Shown: positions 13,492-28,500 of the stretch, piece by piece
Position numbering within the stretch: the stretch's first letter is position 1
Layout of the letters: every line of letters starts with the position of its first letter
Origin: Neelides folsomi
Taxonomy: Eukaryota; Arthropoda; Collembola; Neelipleona; Neelidae
Length of the DNA: 64,000 nucleotides
NCBI GenBank assembly: GCA_034687125.1
Contig: JAQGBZ010000009.1
Span: forward strand, 124,001-188,000
Reading direction: 5' to 3'
Translations under genes and position numbers: made by a program
The notes under the pieces: model-generated
Told to the model about the DNA's origin: nothing
Database searches by the model: none
What the model saw: only the letters and a program-made list of their open reading frames with translations

Positions 13492-16400
13492 ATGAGTGGG
13501 ACTGGAATTAAGTTTGAACTGCAAAAAGAGATTTTTGAAAGCTCGAAAGAACGATTGCATGGAGTTATTGGTGTGAATAAATTATCAAAGAAAAAGAAGA
13601 TTCCCAGTTATCTGTGTATAACTGGAAGTATCGAGAGGCCGATCCGGTTTACCATCTATCTCGTAAGTTACACATAAAGCAACTTCCTTTTTTTTATTTA
13701 TATGCAGACCATTATTAAAGGTCTATTTGTTTTAGGTCAAAAAGACAGAAAAGGGATTTAAAAAGAAGGAGGAATGGACTTTGTCGGCTCTGAAAGAAGC
13801 AAACTTTAAAAATAAGGTAAGACATTTCTATTTAAAAAGAAAATATAATATTTAGTATTTAATGTTAACTTAACATAATTATCCAACCCAATAAACGTTG
13901 ATAGTTAAATACGATTTGCTACTAAATATCAATTCATTGTTATTACTTACAGGAAAGTGCTGAATTTAATTTGCAATTGGAGAAATCCTATCAATGGGTC
14001 GCTACCTCGAACGAAGAAAAAGAAGAATTTTTCTCTCTCTTACATCAAGTAATTTTTTTAAAATTCGTCAATTTCTCAACCTCATTAAATAATATTCCAC
14101 TTAATAGACTTGTTATTTATATTAAATAGATTGCTTCAAGGCTGACTCGACCTCCCAAATTCCTTAATTACCAAATTGACGAATCGATTACATCGAAAGA
14201 AGGGAGCTTATCAATCGTAACAGATCCAAAAGATGGGCCAATCGTCGAGAGCGACGAAGAAGAATATGGACTCACTGAACGAGAGGAATTTGATTTGGAA
14301 AAGGTTCTTAGCAAAGCTGAGAATTCCGTTGTTATTGCCGAGGCCTTCATGGATCAATTGGCCAAAGAACTTTCTATTCTTGATGGAGTGAGTTTAAAGT
14401 CAAGTTATATATTAAATCTAACTGATACTAATTTAATAATAAAGTTAATATTGATTCAAACCTTTATTTTATGTAATGGATTATGGATAATCAAAATATA
14501 GTATTTACAGTTCCAATCCCGAACTGTATTTTTTTTCAGCTGAAGTAGCAAAGGTTTAAGATGAAACTTTAGATTTTATTTATTATTTATTTATTTTTAA
14601 GATTTTTGTGGGAGTCTTGGGAGTGAATTTTTTACTCATTTTACTCTTTATAGTGTATCTTGATTGTTGAGTATAATATATTACGTAAATCGGTTTAATA
14701 TCAATTGAGCATTGGCTCACTGGATATTCATTTAGTTAGTTCATTTTCTGTTTTTGTCTCAAGAGCATATATTGATGGGAAATAAATAAAATCTAAAAAT
14801 TTCATTTATTATTCTTTTATCTCCAAATAAAAGTTTATGATGGAGTTAAATATTTGATTAAAATTGAAATGGGTTTCAATAAAAACTGTAAAAACTCAAT
14901 AGTTTGATATTGAATTCAATGAAATTATACCATTCGAATGGTCAACAATGATTTTAATTTTTCCCCATATAGGAAAATATTCATAGCATCATGGAATCTG
15001 AGAGCCAAGTGAATGAGTTGATGAGCTCCATCGATTCTGCCATTACGGCCTTGGAGATTATCGATTCTGAGCTTGTGAGCTACCAAGAGGTCGTGACCCA
15101 CGTGAAGCTCTCCGTGGAGAAGATCGAGGAGGAGAATTCTCAAATGGGGACGGCGGCGAAGAACAATCAGCTGCTGCTTTCGGAGCTTCGGAATTTGATC
15201 GAAGCGGTCGACTTTCCCGGTGGGTCTGTTCTCCTTAACGCGGATCTGAACTCTCTGGAGGGGATCGAGAAGGCGACGGAGGCGGCCTTCCGTTTACGCG
15301 AGTCTCTTACGATGGAAGTAAGGTTTTTAATTATTCCTCCCGCTCCTAATAATGCAAGAGGGTAAAGTTCTCCTCCCGCTGTCTATTATTTTGAAGAGCC
15401 ATCGCCAACACCTCTTAGGGCTTGAAGGTTGAATATTAAATTTAATTTGTTGTTGAGCAGCAAAATGTGCATCCATCCTTGTTAAAGATGCAAGCGGTCG
15501 TGGAGCAAAAGCAACGTTTGGAGAAGCTTAAAACAAAGTTTTCGCAAAATTTGACTTCTCATTTGGCCAAATTATTTATTCATTACGGGAACTTTTCTTC
15601 TTTGGATTGGATGTCGTCCATCCACGGGTTCCGGCTCCCGTTGCTCCACTCCATGCATCAAGAGCTTCTCCCCTACGTCCAACTCACCAATTGGCTCAAG
15701 GCCCTCGACCCAGACGCCTTCAGCTCTCTTCTCAAAACCTACACAGCCTCCATCCAGAAAATCTATGAAAAGAACTACCGCGGGGTGTTCGACGAGGCCC
15801 GGAACCGGATTTCGGGCAATTCAACTGCACCCAAATGTAAAATGCATTCCCTTGTTCCCTCCTCACAATGGTTTTCCAGTGTCGAGCTCCTCGAATGACT
15901 TGAAGATCCGAGGGCGGTACTTTGGCAAAACCAAAAGCCTCGCCAACCGGGATGGAGATACCGAGAGCCAGGGCTCGGGCGAAGGGTGACGACTCCCTCC
16001 GACCAAACCTTTCATCATTTATTCATTTCCAGGTCTGTGGATTCGTCGGAACGCCAGCATTTCTACGATGTCTTGGAACAACTCCTGGAGGGTCTCGAGC
16101 CTGCTGTCAACTCGGAAGAGAAATTCATCGCGACCTTCTTCCACGTCAACTTGGAAGTGGCGAGTAATTCTTTTTCGCCGAGCAAATCCGGGGCGGCGGG
16201 CGGTGGGGAATTGCGGAGGCTCATGACACTCATTTTTGGTTCCATCGAGGCGGAACTGAACGCCTTTCTTAATCAATACGAGAAGATTGAGGCCAGGTGT
16301 GGAATTCAATTACCATTTCAATCCCCCTCATACATAGCTCAAATAGATTGGGATTGGGGTGATGATCGCAGGGGTTAATCCATTATTTAGCACTTGGGGA

Positions 16401-18487
16401 GACGTCGTTATGATGTTGGTTTAACTCTGTTTGGGATTTGATTAGTTTTTGTATGGGGGCCATGGTCCGACTGGGATGTCACGCTCTGAAGCCCGAAAAC
16501 ACTTCCTCTCTGATGGGGATGATCTTCGGGTCGGTGCTTGTGCAGGAAAAGAGAAACTTTGATCGCCTCATGAATTCTTATGTTCAAGCAATTAAGGATA
16601 GCCGATTGCCCAAGAAGGCCAAACCCGGAATCCTCGCGTTCGTCACTGACTTTGAGGTTGGTAGATCCGTCGTTAATTCTTAATCCCCAGGGGTTTCCTT
16701 CCAGGATTTTGCAATTATGGCCGAGATGATTTTTGCCAACTCGTCCCGACGCGGAGAGATCGAGAAATGGTATGCTAAAATGCTGAGCGAGATCTTCGAA
16801 GGCATCGTCCGTCTCTCCAACGAAGGGAGCAAAGTCCCAGGAGAAGTCATTAGAATGGAGAATTTCCATCGCCTTCATGCCATTTTGTCTAAACTGAAAG
16901 TAACGGCCATGGAGGGCCAGAAAAGAGAAGCCAAGTCTAAATACACGGAAGCTCTCAATTCCTACGTCACCAAGTATTTCGGCCGGCCGCTTATTAAATT
17001 AAACGTATGTCTCACTTCCCTCTCTTCCACTTCATTCCATTCAATTAGAGATGATTCGGATGTACCTTGCCCGGACTGGGCATTAGCCCGGAGGATTTTG
17101 AGGAAATTTAATTATTGGGAGGATATGATTGGCCATGGGAGTAATTTATTGAATTTGTCCCCTCTAGGAATTTTTCGACGGTGTCCAGGTCCGCGTTAGT
17201 CAGGGGGTTAAAGAGTCGGAAATTGGGTATCAAATGGCATTCAGCCGAGCCGAGCTCAAACGAGTCATCAAAGAGTATCCGGCGAAGGAAGTGAAGCGCG
17301 GGCTCGAGTCTCTCTGCAAAAAAGTGGAGAAGCATCTCTCTGAAGAGGAAAATCTCCTCCAGGTCTGTCCGAACCGGAAATTTAATCATTTCTCCTTTCT
17401 CTCTATCATCTACAACGAAATTGGATTCGCCCATTAAATGGGACAGAGCTCTCCTTTCATTTTCACTTCCAAAAAACGAAGGATAAAATTTTGTGATTAC
17501 TTAGCGGAAATTGTACAAATTGCTCGAGTTGAATGGAATGGACTTGAATATCAATATCGCCCATCCTCTCATTATCCACAGCACAAACTTCCTCTCACTG
17601 TCGTGAAGAAGTCTAATTAACTTAATTACAAGCCTCTTCCTTTATTTGCTCGTTCCGGAGAAACGACGGCTCTTTTCGCCATCATTTAGACCCATTTATT
17701 TATTCTTATTGCTTCCTCACTCCTCACCTATCTATCCTCCCTTCCCTTAAGACCGGAATTGACAATTAGGAAAGAGGGAGAAAATTAAGACATCCTGCTC
17801 ATCTTTACCAATATTACTCCTTTAACATATATAAATGGCCTTCGAATCTCTATTAAATATCTTCATCCTCATTTCCCCTCAACCTCCCCCATTTTCAATC
17901 TGCGTTGTGAAAAATAATTATTGTTCTTGTCGGAGAAGTTGAGAGGGAGTCGTAAAGGGGCCATCTTTTTTCAAATGGGCCGATCAAAACGGAGGCCTTT
18001 TCATCTCTATGGGCTTGCAAGTTATGAAGGTGGAGAAAATGAAAATGTGGATTTCTCCTTGCAATCCGGAGCACGGATTTTTGTTTTTTTGAAACGTGGT
18101 GGGGCCGCGGAGAGGGCTTAAATGTTTTAATGGCCCATGAAAAGATGTGTGGTGTTTGAGGGATCGATTCACTTTCCTCAGCCTTGGAGGAATTTAACTA
18201 CTCACTTATTGTTTCGATGGGCGGTTTACGGCCCTGTCTCACACCAGTCCTAGTAAATTGAGACTAAAGATCATAAATCCTCGGCGCTGCCATGAAGGTG
18301 AGAAACTCCGTTGTAAATCACTTTCTCTTCTTAGGTCGTCTGGAGAGCGATGCAGGAGGAGTTTATTGTTCAGTACAAGTCGATCGAGAGCCTCATCGGA
18401 CGCTGCTACCCGGGGGCCAAGATCACTCTCGAGTTCACCATCGAAGACATTCTCATTTTCTTTTCAGAAATTGCTCAGTCTCATTAG
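13492..18487 (+). CDS. exoc1: Exocyst complex component 1 (Sec3)
   Basis: Exocyst subunit that marks plasma-membrane sites for tethering of secretory vesicles by binding PIP2 and Rho-type GTPases. Twelve coding exons: 13492-13662, 13736-13816, 13953-14048, 14130-14387, 14973-15317, 15461-15836, 15880-15985, 16033-16296, 16446-16656, 16705-17004, 17168-17362, 18335-18487. All phases agree. The product has 851 residues (human EXOC1 is about 890). The N-terminal PIP2-binding PH-like domain covers about residues 1-140 ([19 protein letters not shown]). A coiled coil at roughly 200-310 follows. The Sec3 C-terminal region carries family blocks such as [37 protein letters not shown] and the terminal [18 protein letters not shown]. 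Several introns are only 43-48 bases, while the last is 972 bases. The start is the first in-frame ATG before the conserved N terminus. Confidence 0.97.
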
Positions 18488-19544
18488 GGAACAATCAAGG
18501 GGACCTTAGGTTGATGCATAAATGTACCTCGGCAGTTATTCCACAACTCTTCCTATTACAAAGATAATATTTGTATTATATAATTTAATCTAGAGGTGAA
18601 CATCTCTTTATCATTACTGTTATTTATGTACAAGATTACTTATATAAACTCTTATAAGGTTTAAGTGATCGTGGAGGCGATCAGAAAGCTTTGCTTTTTA
18701 CCTTGTCCATAATGTCAAAATTGGCAAAGTTATTCGTTACGATTATAATATTGGATATGGTACAATTCATAGAACTATTTTGAATATTATATAATGTTAT
18801 ATAAAAAATATTCAATGAATTTATTTGGAAATCCTATAATTATAATATCTACATAGTTATGAGTATACTTAATATAAGGTCATTTGATAAATCCAATTAT
18901 GTAGATGATTATTTGGACGTTTAAATTAATCTATATGAAAGTACCTACAGTTAATGTTTAAAATTCAAACCAAAGCTTTACAATCCAAATAAATTTTATA
19001 ACATTAATTCGGAATAATAGATTTTATAACATTTCGGAATAAAAGATTATATTTTTAACGGTATTATTTATTGTTGTTAGTTTGTTTATATATATGCAAA
19101 TAAATTATAAGATGAATGAGAAAATGATTTGGTGGAAACAGTACGAATAAAGAATAAATTCTTATTTGGTTTTGTTACATCATTCCTTCTTTGTATTCTT
19201 ATTTGACAATTTCAGCACGTTCCTTCTCACTATGTATTGGTTATACTACTAATAAAATAAGTTTCTCTATAAATGTACGATAATATTCATATGGTATTTT
19301 TGGTGAGAAAAAACATTCGTTTGGTTCTACATTATTACAATGTATAATATGGCATCATTGAAATAATGACACTTATTGGTAGGTAAAACACACATGTGTT
19401 TAAAATCAACGGTAATAGTCTGATTGACCACAGATATGCTCTCATAAATAATAATAAATAATATACATTAAATGGTAATTAACAATTGGTAAGAGTATTT
19501 GAATCGGTATCTCCGGTTATTTAAGTGGTCATTTGAGATGAAAA
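18488..19544. other. Convergent intergenic region between exoc1 and inturned 3' ends
   Basis: About 1.05 kb of AT-rich DNA between two stop codons that face each other. It should contain both 3' untranslated regions and polyadenylation sites. I see no additional coding exon and no convincing structured RNA. Confidence 0.55.
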
Positions 19545-22500
19545 TCAAGTGAGCGGGTGATGGGCGAGTTTGAAGGCAATCTCTACGACGTTTTGGAAAG
19601 CGGGCGAGTCTTGGTAGCAGACGTACACTTGTCTCCCGTCTGGATACATTCGACCAAGAACCCAGTAAGAGCTCTTCTCACTTCGCTTCTTCTTCTCCGT
19701 GACAGATGAGGTGTTGAATAAGGTCCCAACCTCTGTGAAGGGCACCATCGGCCTCGACACCCACTTTTTGTCATTCTCCTGTTCCCTCAGCTTTTTCTGC
19801 ATAATAAAATATCCATCTCTGTCTGGGAAACTGTTCGGGGGAATTGGGACGTTCGGGGTGTTTAATGGGAAATGGCGAGTCCCTGAAGAAAACCCTTTCT
19901 TCCATATCCAGAGTTAATATATAACATACAGATATAATATACAGAGGATGGGGCATTAGCATGTGGACAGGGTTAAAATCATCATTTTTAATCATATCTT
20001 TCGTGAATGGATCTCATCTATGTTTTCAATATGACGTCCTTCCATTATTGTTACAATCAGGCAGCGTCTCTTCCAGGATTGATAAACCTTTCTTGATTGA
20101 CTTTGGTTTTAAGGGAAACTTTGATAAGGGGAAGGGGTCCTCTTCAACTCATTGAACCGACAATCATAAAGTGCTTTCCAAACTAAACCTTTATTATTTT
20201 ACAGTTAAAATGGTGTTTAATTAAAAACTAATGCATTATTATCTTACCTTTATTGTTAATTATGTTAGCGACACCGGATTTGGAAATAAAAATTTGATCT
20301 GTTTTCGACTTACTCTCTTAGGCTTTAGCCAGATTTGGAAAAAAACTAAAACTATTCTTTCAACTTTCGGAGCAATTTTCGGACCCGTATTGTCAATTTA
20401 ACAAAAAATTAAATTAGATCCACATTAAAGCATGTATGTATAAAATCCCACCTAATTATATTTTGGCTAACTCATATATTTTGGAAAATACAGATTGTAA
20501 GTGTCCACATGGTAGTGCCCCTATCTGTACATATGGGACGTATTCATACCTGTATTTGAGTGGCTATATTGGTAGGGATAATATATTTGTAAATTGAGTG
20601 TCTCGACTTACTCGGGCGTTGAAGGCCTTGGTGAGGGTGAGATGTGTAGTGATGACGGTAGTCCTGAAGTTGGCCAGAATGACCGAATGTGAGTCAGAGT
20701 CCCCCTTGGACCCTACCACCACTCCGCGGCCGTGGTCAATGTCAACAAAGGCAAATAGGAAGTTGCCTCTCGCCACGCTGCATTCAACATCAAAGGATTG
20801 AAAGATCAATTAAGTGACTTTCGTCATTTACATGAAGCTTGGATTTTTAATTAATTATTTGGCCAAGGAGGTGAGGAGTCTTGCGGGAGGTCTGGGGGCG
20901 TTTTGTGAGTGGAGTTGAAAGGAATCGGAAGTTGAGCAGGAATGGAAGTTCCAATGGGTTAAAGTTGGACTCGATCGATGCGTCTTGGGAACTTTGTCAC
21001 TTTCCACACTCATTGTGAGATTAAGCTGAGATGAGTCATGAGGGCTCATTTTCTATTACTCGCAATAGCTTCCCAAACACCGAGGATTTAATCACCAAAC
21101 TCTCCCAATCAATGTCCAACTTCAAAATTAAAGACCTCACGTAGAATATTAAATTTACCGCACTTGTCCCAAGGCCGCCACATTAACGTCAGACCCAAAC
21201 GAGCCAAAGATACCATTGCCACTAACTGATGACACTAACTTTAATTCCCAAACTACTTCTAAGATGAGTAAACTGCAAATGTATTGTACGTAACTTACAT
21301 ACCATATATGACCATATTTATTTACTTAAGATTCTCATGCTTGGTAGCGCTTTCATAAAGTCATAAATTCAAAAAATTGGAGATTGAATTGACTGGAAAA
21401 AGATGTGAACTTGTTTGGGACTTAGTGAGCTTTTGACTCCTTGGCCCATATAAGCAATCCTTTTTAATCCAGAGGACGAGTTTAAATATATTATTCTAAT
21501 GAGACGAGGATTTGGCGGGAGTTGGATCTTTGAACACCGGATGGTTCTTTGAAGAACCGAACGTGTGAGGAATGGGGATGAGGGTCATGAAAAGACATAG
21601 GAGGCATATTTCACAACGGCACCTCCCCATCACTCACACCACCCACCATAATCAATCCGTTCGCCCGACTCCGGGAGACCATGAGGGCAGAGAAGATCCA
21701 AAGAAGAACCCAAGGATTCCCAAGAGCTTACTTGGAATTCTTCACCAAAACTCAAAGATAAATTCGAAGGAAGCGAACCAGGAAATTCCTTCTAATTTCT
21801 AATTAGCTTCCAATCCCATCCCTTTATCTCTGCTCCCATTTCACCACATTGGTCAGCCAAATTCCCTTTCCTCCCTCGTTCTCCTACAGCTTTAAAAGAA
21901 CCATTAATGGGGAAAAATTTCCTGGTTTATCACAGTCTGCTCACTCGAGAACCTTTCTAAACAATGACTAATTGAACTAAATTATGAAAATCACTTCATA
22001 TCAATTATATTAATGCATAAAAATATTTTGAAATATCTGTGACGTCTTTTCATATCAATATTTATTGATTTATTAAAGATGCTTTTACCAAAGAAAAGTT
22101 TCTTTTATATAAAATGGTCAAAGGGGATATTCCTGTCTGTCAAAACTGTTAGGTAAAGTAGTAGAGGATTAAAGTGAAGAAAAAATAAAGTTCAAAGTTT
22201 TAAACATGTCCAATTCTATTAACATTTGTGGACAATGTGAAAGTTGTAAAAGTTGGGTGATGTAAATGTGAAGAATTGAAAACGAGAGTTTTGGACCTCA
22301 TTCAAGTATGTATTTGTATGGGAGGGGAATAAGGGTCTACGGACTTTTCTCCTTCAGATATGCTTCTCTATCTCTTCGGACAAGGGAGGACGGAAGTGGT
22401 GAGGGAGTTGAATCCTTGAATTCAAAATTCCTCAAAGGCAGCGTAAATTTTCCCTTGAGGCCTCAAGTCTCAACTTGACCAGAAAGCGTAGTCGAGATCC

Positions 22501-25500
22501 GCCAATTTGGATGGATGGGTGGAACTTATGAAAGTTTAGTTCTTTATTCTCTTCACACTCCCCGAGGACCAACTCTTCCGGAGCTTTAGATGAGCTCCGG
22601 AGCTGTTAAGAACCAGAATCCTCCCTCGAGGAACAAACTTTCCCCAATAAATAATCAGCTTCATAAAGAAAATCCACCATGTTTCCTCGTCGAGTGATAA
22701 TGATTGGGGCGAGTTGGGTGATCAAGAATTCCCAATTTCGGACTTTCTCGCCCAACTATTCACTTATTTGTTCTGTCAGATCCCTTCGCATTTATTTGAC
22801 CTATGTGGCGGCCAACAATAACAGTCCGAGCCCACTGAGCAAGGAAAAACATTTTACCACATTAAAACTTTCTCGGCTCAACTTTGTCCGATTTTAAATG
22901 AAAGTTTCATTCTGACATTTTGGTGTGTATGCAAACAAGTTGGGGCCGTTGATTTGAACTGAATTATTCAGCCGATGTTAATTCCCACACAAGGGATATG
23001 TGTCATAACTAGCCAGGAATTGGTTTTCTAATGAGAACACAAATCGAATCACACTCATGCGATATCAGGAGTGAATTTGAGTGAAGGGCCCTTGCCAAAA
23101 CTGCCTTAATGGCCTATTTGGAAATAGGCTCTCATATGTATAAATCTCGCGAATTACACGTCAAAAGTATGACTATTGATTGAAGTTATTGAAGTGGGAA
23201 ATTGAAGAACGGTTGAGTTCCTGGATGAGTTAACCCGAAATTCTTAAGGACCGATCACATAGGATCTCAATAAGGCATCAGAGTGTTTCGTTGATCAGAT
23301 CATACGGTTTAACAGTGGATGAGTTTAAAGACTCACCTAATGCTGGGAAAAAGATCATTTTCGCTGCTCCGCCTTTCCCCCGCTCCGACGTAGGTGTTCT
23401 GTAAAAATAAATTCATTCTTTGGAGAATTCAAATCCTCATTTCTCACCGACATTGGATAAATCATACTTGGAGACTTTCCAATGAAAACATAACTATGTG
23501 CTTACACACTCGGCAAAAAGACCTCTCCAATAAATCAGAACGGGAACCAGGACAAACAAACAATATTAGATGAATTTTGTTCCAATATTTCTCTCTACAA
23601 TGTTCCAGGAGGTGGAAGTGAATCAAGATGTGTTTTTGTGAATTTCAAATTCCTTGTATGTAGTACTAAACTGAATATTCTTGTATGTATCTAAAGGGGC
23701 ACTTGAATATATAATATAAATGTATATGTAAAAATTATAATAATAATAAAAGCTTTTCTCCAGAGAAAGAATTAAATGGAAATTCCACAAAGTTGTCCTA
23801 GGCATCCTCTTGATATATAATAAGGTTATTTTTCTCGATGGTTGAAACAAGGTTGAAAAATAAATTTTTGCAAATGTGGATTTATAGGTTGTATGGAGGG
23901 AAAAGATCATATAAATTGTGTGAGCTGCCATAAATGTAATTCAGATAAGTAGGGGAAGGAGTGAACTCATGAATAAAACTTGGAGCCTACGAAGATCGCA
24001 ATTTCCTCTTTATAATTTCTCATCTAATAGACAAGGGAAAAATGAGTCTCGGGTTCTCGATGAATTGGTAAATTGTCCCAGTTATAAATTCTACTTAAAC
24101 TTTAATCGCACCGCCTTTTCCCCTCCTCCAAATGTAATAAATGAATCTCATTAATGGCTCTAATTAACACCATGTTCCAGACCCCTTAAATGAACCAACG
24201 AAAGATTGAGGTCGTAAAATAAGTCACCGGAAAAAATCAGTAATCCAATAAATGGAATTATCTTCTTCGCTGGTGAGAGTCAATTGAGAACTTGTAAAAA
24301 ATGCATTAGCAAATAATACTTATATTATTAAGTCCCGTCCCATGAAGCCGAGCGAGAGATAATTAAAACTTTACACATATATCCCCACTCGGAATGGATA
24401 TCTATCAAATAGGATTTTGATATATTCAGTTATATCTTAAGGTATGTGGAGAGAGATCAACGGAGGTGGAATCCTTTTTTCCATAGATGAACAAACAAAA
24501 GGAGGGAAGTGATTTCCTTACCCATTTGAAAGAGTTTCTGGCATGCGGCCGAGGAACCGCAGTCTGGTCGTCAATCTCGCACTCATCCATTACATCACCC
24601 GGAGGAGCCCCTTCCATTTCCGACCCTAAAAAACTGTTGAGAGGCCGGAAGAGATTAGAGCGATCGTCTCGAGGTTGCCTCTTAGGCGGCCACTGGACCT
24701 CGCCAACGACCCGGACGTCTTCCGCCGCCGCCGAGTTTTTCTTCCTTCTCCCCGACAACAGCTTCTTCCCGCCTTTTTCTAACAAGTTATCGATTGGTTA
24801 CTCTCGATGTTGAGGCTTAGTTTGCTTGAATCAACATTTTGATGGCATTTTGAACTTATTTCCCAAAAGCAACAGCAGGAGAGAATTTTTCGCCTCCATC
24901 ACACTCGAAAACACCAGTGGGGGGGGGGGGGGGATAAACGTATTTATTTAGCTAGAGACCAAAACGTTCAAATTTCCCTTAAACTCAATTTGAATAAATG
25001 GAAATCGGTTGGAGCATTAGTATACTAATATAATATACTTTTACAGTAGAGGATATACTTATTAACACTTATTATCAAATGTGAATTAATGAGGTTTTGA
25101 CACTTTATTATTATTATATTACTTTTTGGATAGTTTGAATGTTAGTGTATGGAATAGTCATTTAAGGTATATATTTATAAGCATTAGCATTATAAAAATG
25201 GGATGAAAGTTTGGTTTGAAAAGAAGATTTTCCTTACTTGACTGTGTCACTTTTTCAGAGTGACTTTGGTTGGCGAGCAATTGAATTAGCTCTCCTTGAT
25301 TGACAGACTTTTCAATTCTAGATCCAATATTTCGCCTCAAAAACCACCGGAGTGCCCCAAGCCCATGTTGAATCCAACAACAATGAGTATTATTGAATCT
25401 GGAAGAAAGTGGAAGCGTAAACATTTCAACTCTGCAACGAACCAAACTTTGGACATTTTTTTTATTTTCAAACTTTTTCAACTTTCATACCATACATATA

Positions 25501-28500
25501 ACTATGTATTTAAACTTAGGATAAGAAAACATATTTATTTAACTCAACGCTTGTTATATGGGTTTAAAGACGTAAGTTTATTCTGAATGGCCCCAACTCT
25601 TACTAACTTATTTTTGTTTAAGTGAAATAAAACGAAATGCATTTCGAGTCATTCCGCATTGAGAAAAAATGGAATTTAATGTTTAAAAATACTCACAACG
25701 TCTGTCTTTACTAAATAAAAGTAAATTACATTATATACATCATGTAAATAAATAATATATGACGTATGTTTATCTTTATATTAGGTTTGAAATTAAAATA
25801 ATTAAAATTGTTGAATTATCGCCTTTAAAACCATAAAGCTTCATATATACATATAACTTGCTATGTAGATTCCTGTTCAAAAAATGTACTTTAATTTTCC
25901 CAGTTTCAACCGAAGAAGCATTGGGTGTATTCGTATTTGGAAGGGTTATTCCACGGTTGAAGGAGCAAGAAGAAATGCCCATATAAAAGCTAATTGTAAG
26001 AGGGAAAGTATTCGAGAAATGTAAATAAATTCAAAATTGATGATGAAACTTTGTGGGAGTTAGAGAAAATCTGTCCTTTGACCATAATTAAAATGTGAAT
26101 AATGAACTGAATACTTTCCCTCCTTTTATTCCGTGAGGAATAAACTTTTAAAAGGCTGCAATTATTAAATAATTTATTCTCGGAGAGAAAGACGACGGGT
26201 CTAACTAACCCCCAAATTTCAAGATATAACACATACGTACAAATACATAAATACATACATTAAATATATACGCTAGACACATATTCTTAAACCAATATTG
26301 GCTGCAAAACCTTGGGGTACATACAAATCGAAGTAAAGTTGAATATTAAATAAGTCCATGATTTAAAAGTTGAAAAAAGTCTTACTTTTGTACTTCAATG
26401 GCTGACTCGAGGATGAAGCCAAGGAGGAAATGTTCCTACAAAAAAATTTATTTTGGTTTTATATGAATTCTCCTTGGGCCTTTTTCCTATTGGTATATGA
26501 GTGAAAAAAATATTGATTCTGAGGAGTTTCGCATCATAAAAATTGAAAAAGAAAGGGTGGGATAATCACCACGGGTGAAGGAGTTTGTAAATGGAGTGAC
26601 TAATGAGGAAAAGTAGGGTGGAGCAGAAGGGAATCTGTAGAGGATCAATAATGTCCATTAAGGTCTCAGCGTTGAGTATTAAATAAGAAAGACGAGGTTT
26701 GGAGTCATTGTGAAGGAAAGGAAATTTTTCTTCCTCAGTTCCATATAGAGAAGGCAATAAGTGACAATCTATTAGGAACAAAAACATTTCACATACTTGA
26801 TGATCATTCTCCTCCCTTGTGGGATGAAAAGAAAACGGGGAATTATTCATAAATATATAGATTCGCTGATTCACATTATGGCTCCACATTGGGCATTAAA
26901 AACAATGGGGGTGAACTCCTTCGACCAGAGAGATTGGATGGGAAATTGGAAAGGAAAGGGATAAAGCAGGACAGAGAAAGTATTTGAACCAATAAAGGAA
27001 CCAATCTTTAAAATCTCTTTCTTCTCCCCACTCCCACCCAACCAAAATTTTCAATTTGTTCTCCTCTGAAGAAATGGATCGGCTCACAATTTGGAGAGTT
27101 ATTAATCCAATGAGGAGGAAAAGAACTTACAAGTCCGACAACAACAGCGTAATGATGTGGCGACTCCTCCAAGTTTCCGACCCCAAAGACCCGCTGCCAA
27201 ATGACAACGCGCTTCATTCCCACCAACCCATCATGATTAATGGCCCAATAGTTGAGCTCAGTCAACATCCAGCTCAGGAAACGTCCCTGTACCTCCCGGT
27301 CCATATGCGAACTCACGAGACGCTTCTACAAACAAACCAAACTTCAAAACTCAAATCCTTTCTAAATTATATGTGCAAATACGGAATTGATCCCCAATTT
27401 GGATTTGCCAACGATGCAAAAAATATGAATATCATTTAGATTTTACCTTGTACAAGACAAGTGAACCTAAACAATGAAAATGCGCTTCGTCCACTTCCAC
27501 ATTTCCTTCGTCCTTTAAAAACATAATTAAATGAATTTGCGTGTTTAAAGCTTCAGAATGCCTTTCTATTTAATATTAAAACAATGGGATTAAATTATTT
27601 AAAAAACTGGTTTTAACTTACAATGGAGTCGAAAGCAGCAGCTTCGAGTGAATAGAGAACTTCATCAATGACCATCTAAAATGGAAAGGAGAGCAAATAA
27701 AATGCCACCATTAATCAACAACTTATGAAGTGAGTGGTTAAACTCTTAAACTACGCCCATACAATAAACTAAAGTACTAATATATATTGGATAGATAATG
27801 GATATATAACATAAGTATGTACTTATATTCAAAGTCATAAACTGTTATGAATTTACAAATAAGCAACGGTCCCTTGAATTTCAAAATCAGAACAAAAGTG
27901 AAAATAATGGGAATGGGTAAAAGAAAGAGCTGAATGATAAATAAACATACTTTAATAATTCTATACGCTTAAAAGCTCGATTATTTCAAGTTGTAGGAAA
28001 AAACTATTTGAAGACCTTGTCATCGATGGTAATATTTTGCTGATTATGAAAACATAATTAATCTTGAAGTCACTCTTATAACCAATTTGGGCATTGAAGA
28101 GGAAAACTTTTTAATTACCTTCGTCAGTGGAGAAACGTATATCGGAGATGGCAAATCGGCAAAGAGGAATTCTCGTGGTTCCTTTAGGCTTTCCAACGTG
28201 CTGGACAGGAAACGACTAATTTCATCCTCATTCACTTCCGTGAAAGCTCTGTGTTAACACGAGTGAAAATTAATTAATTTCCACACATCAGATCATTGGA
28301 AAATCCCGGACTTAAGTATATGGTATATAACTCCATAAAACTTTTGATAGGGCAGCAATCAACGACCAGACTTTCTCAACTGGAAAATTCTTCGAGTGAG
28401 GGGGATTGTGAAGTTGTGATGATAGATTTGGCACCAAATGAATAAGATATATTATAGGCTCTAATGGACACATGGAGCAAAGAGTGGTCCAATTTATCAA

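Noticed and set aside
20855-21049. 64-codon minus-strand frame considered as an inturned exon
   Set aside because: It has no usable donor before its stop. The exon at 23398-23337 instead joins 20777 in the right phase and completes the INTU-like block.
27056-27439. 127-codon plus-strand frame
   Set aside because: It is the antisense shadow of inturned exon 15 (27325-27131), whose minus-strand product clearly matches INTU.
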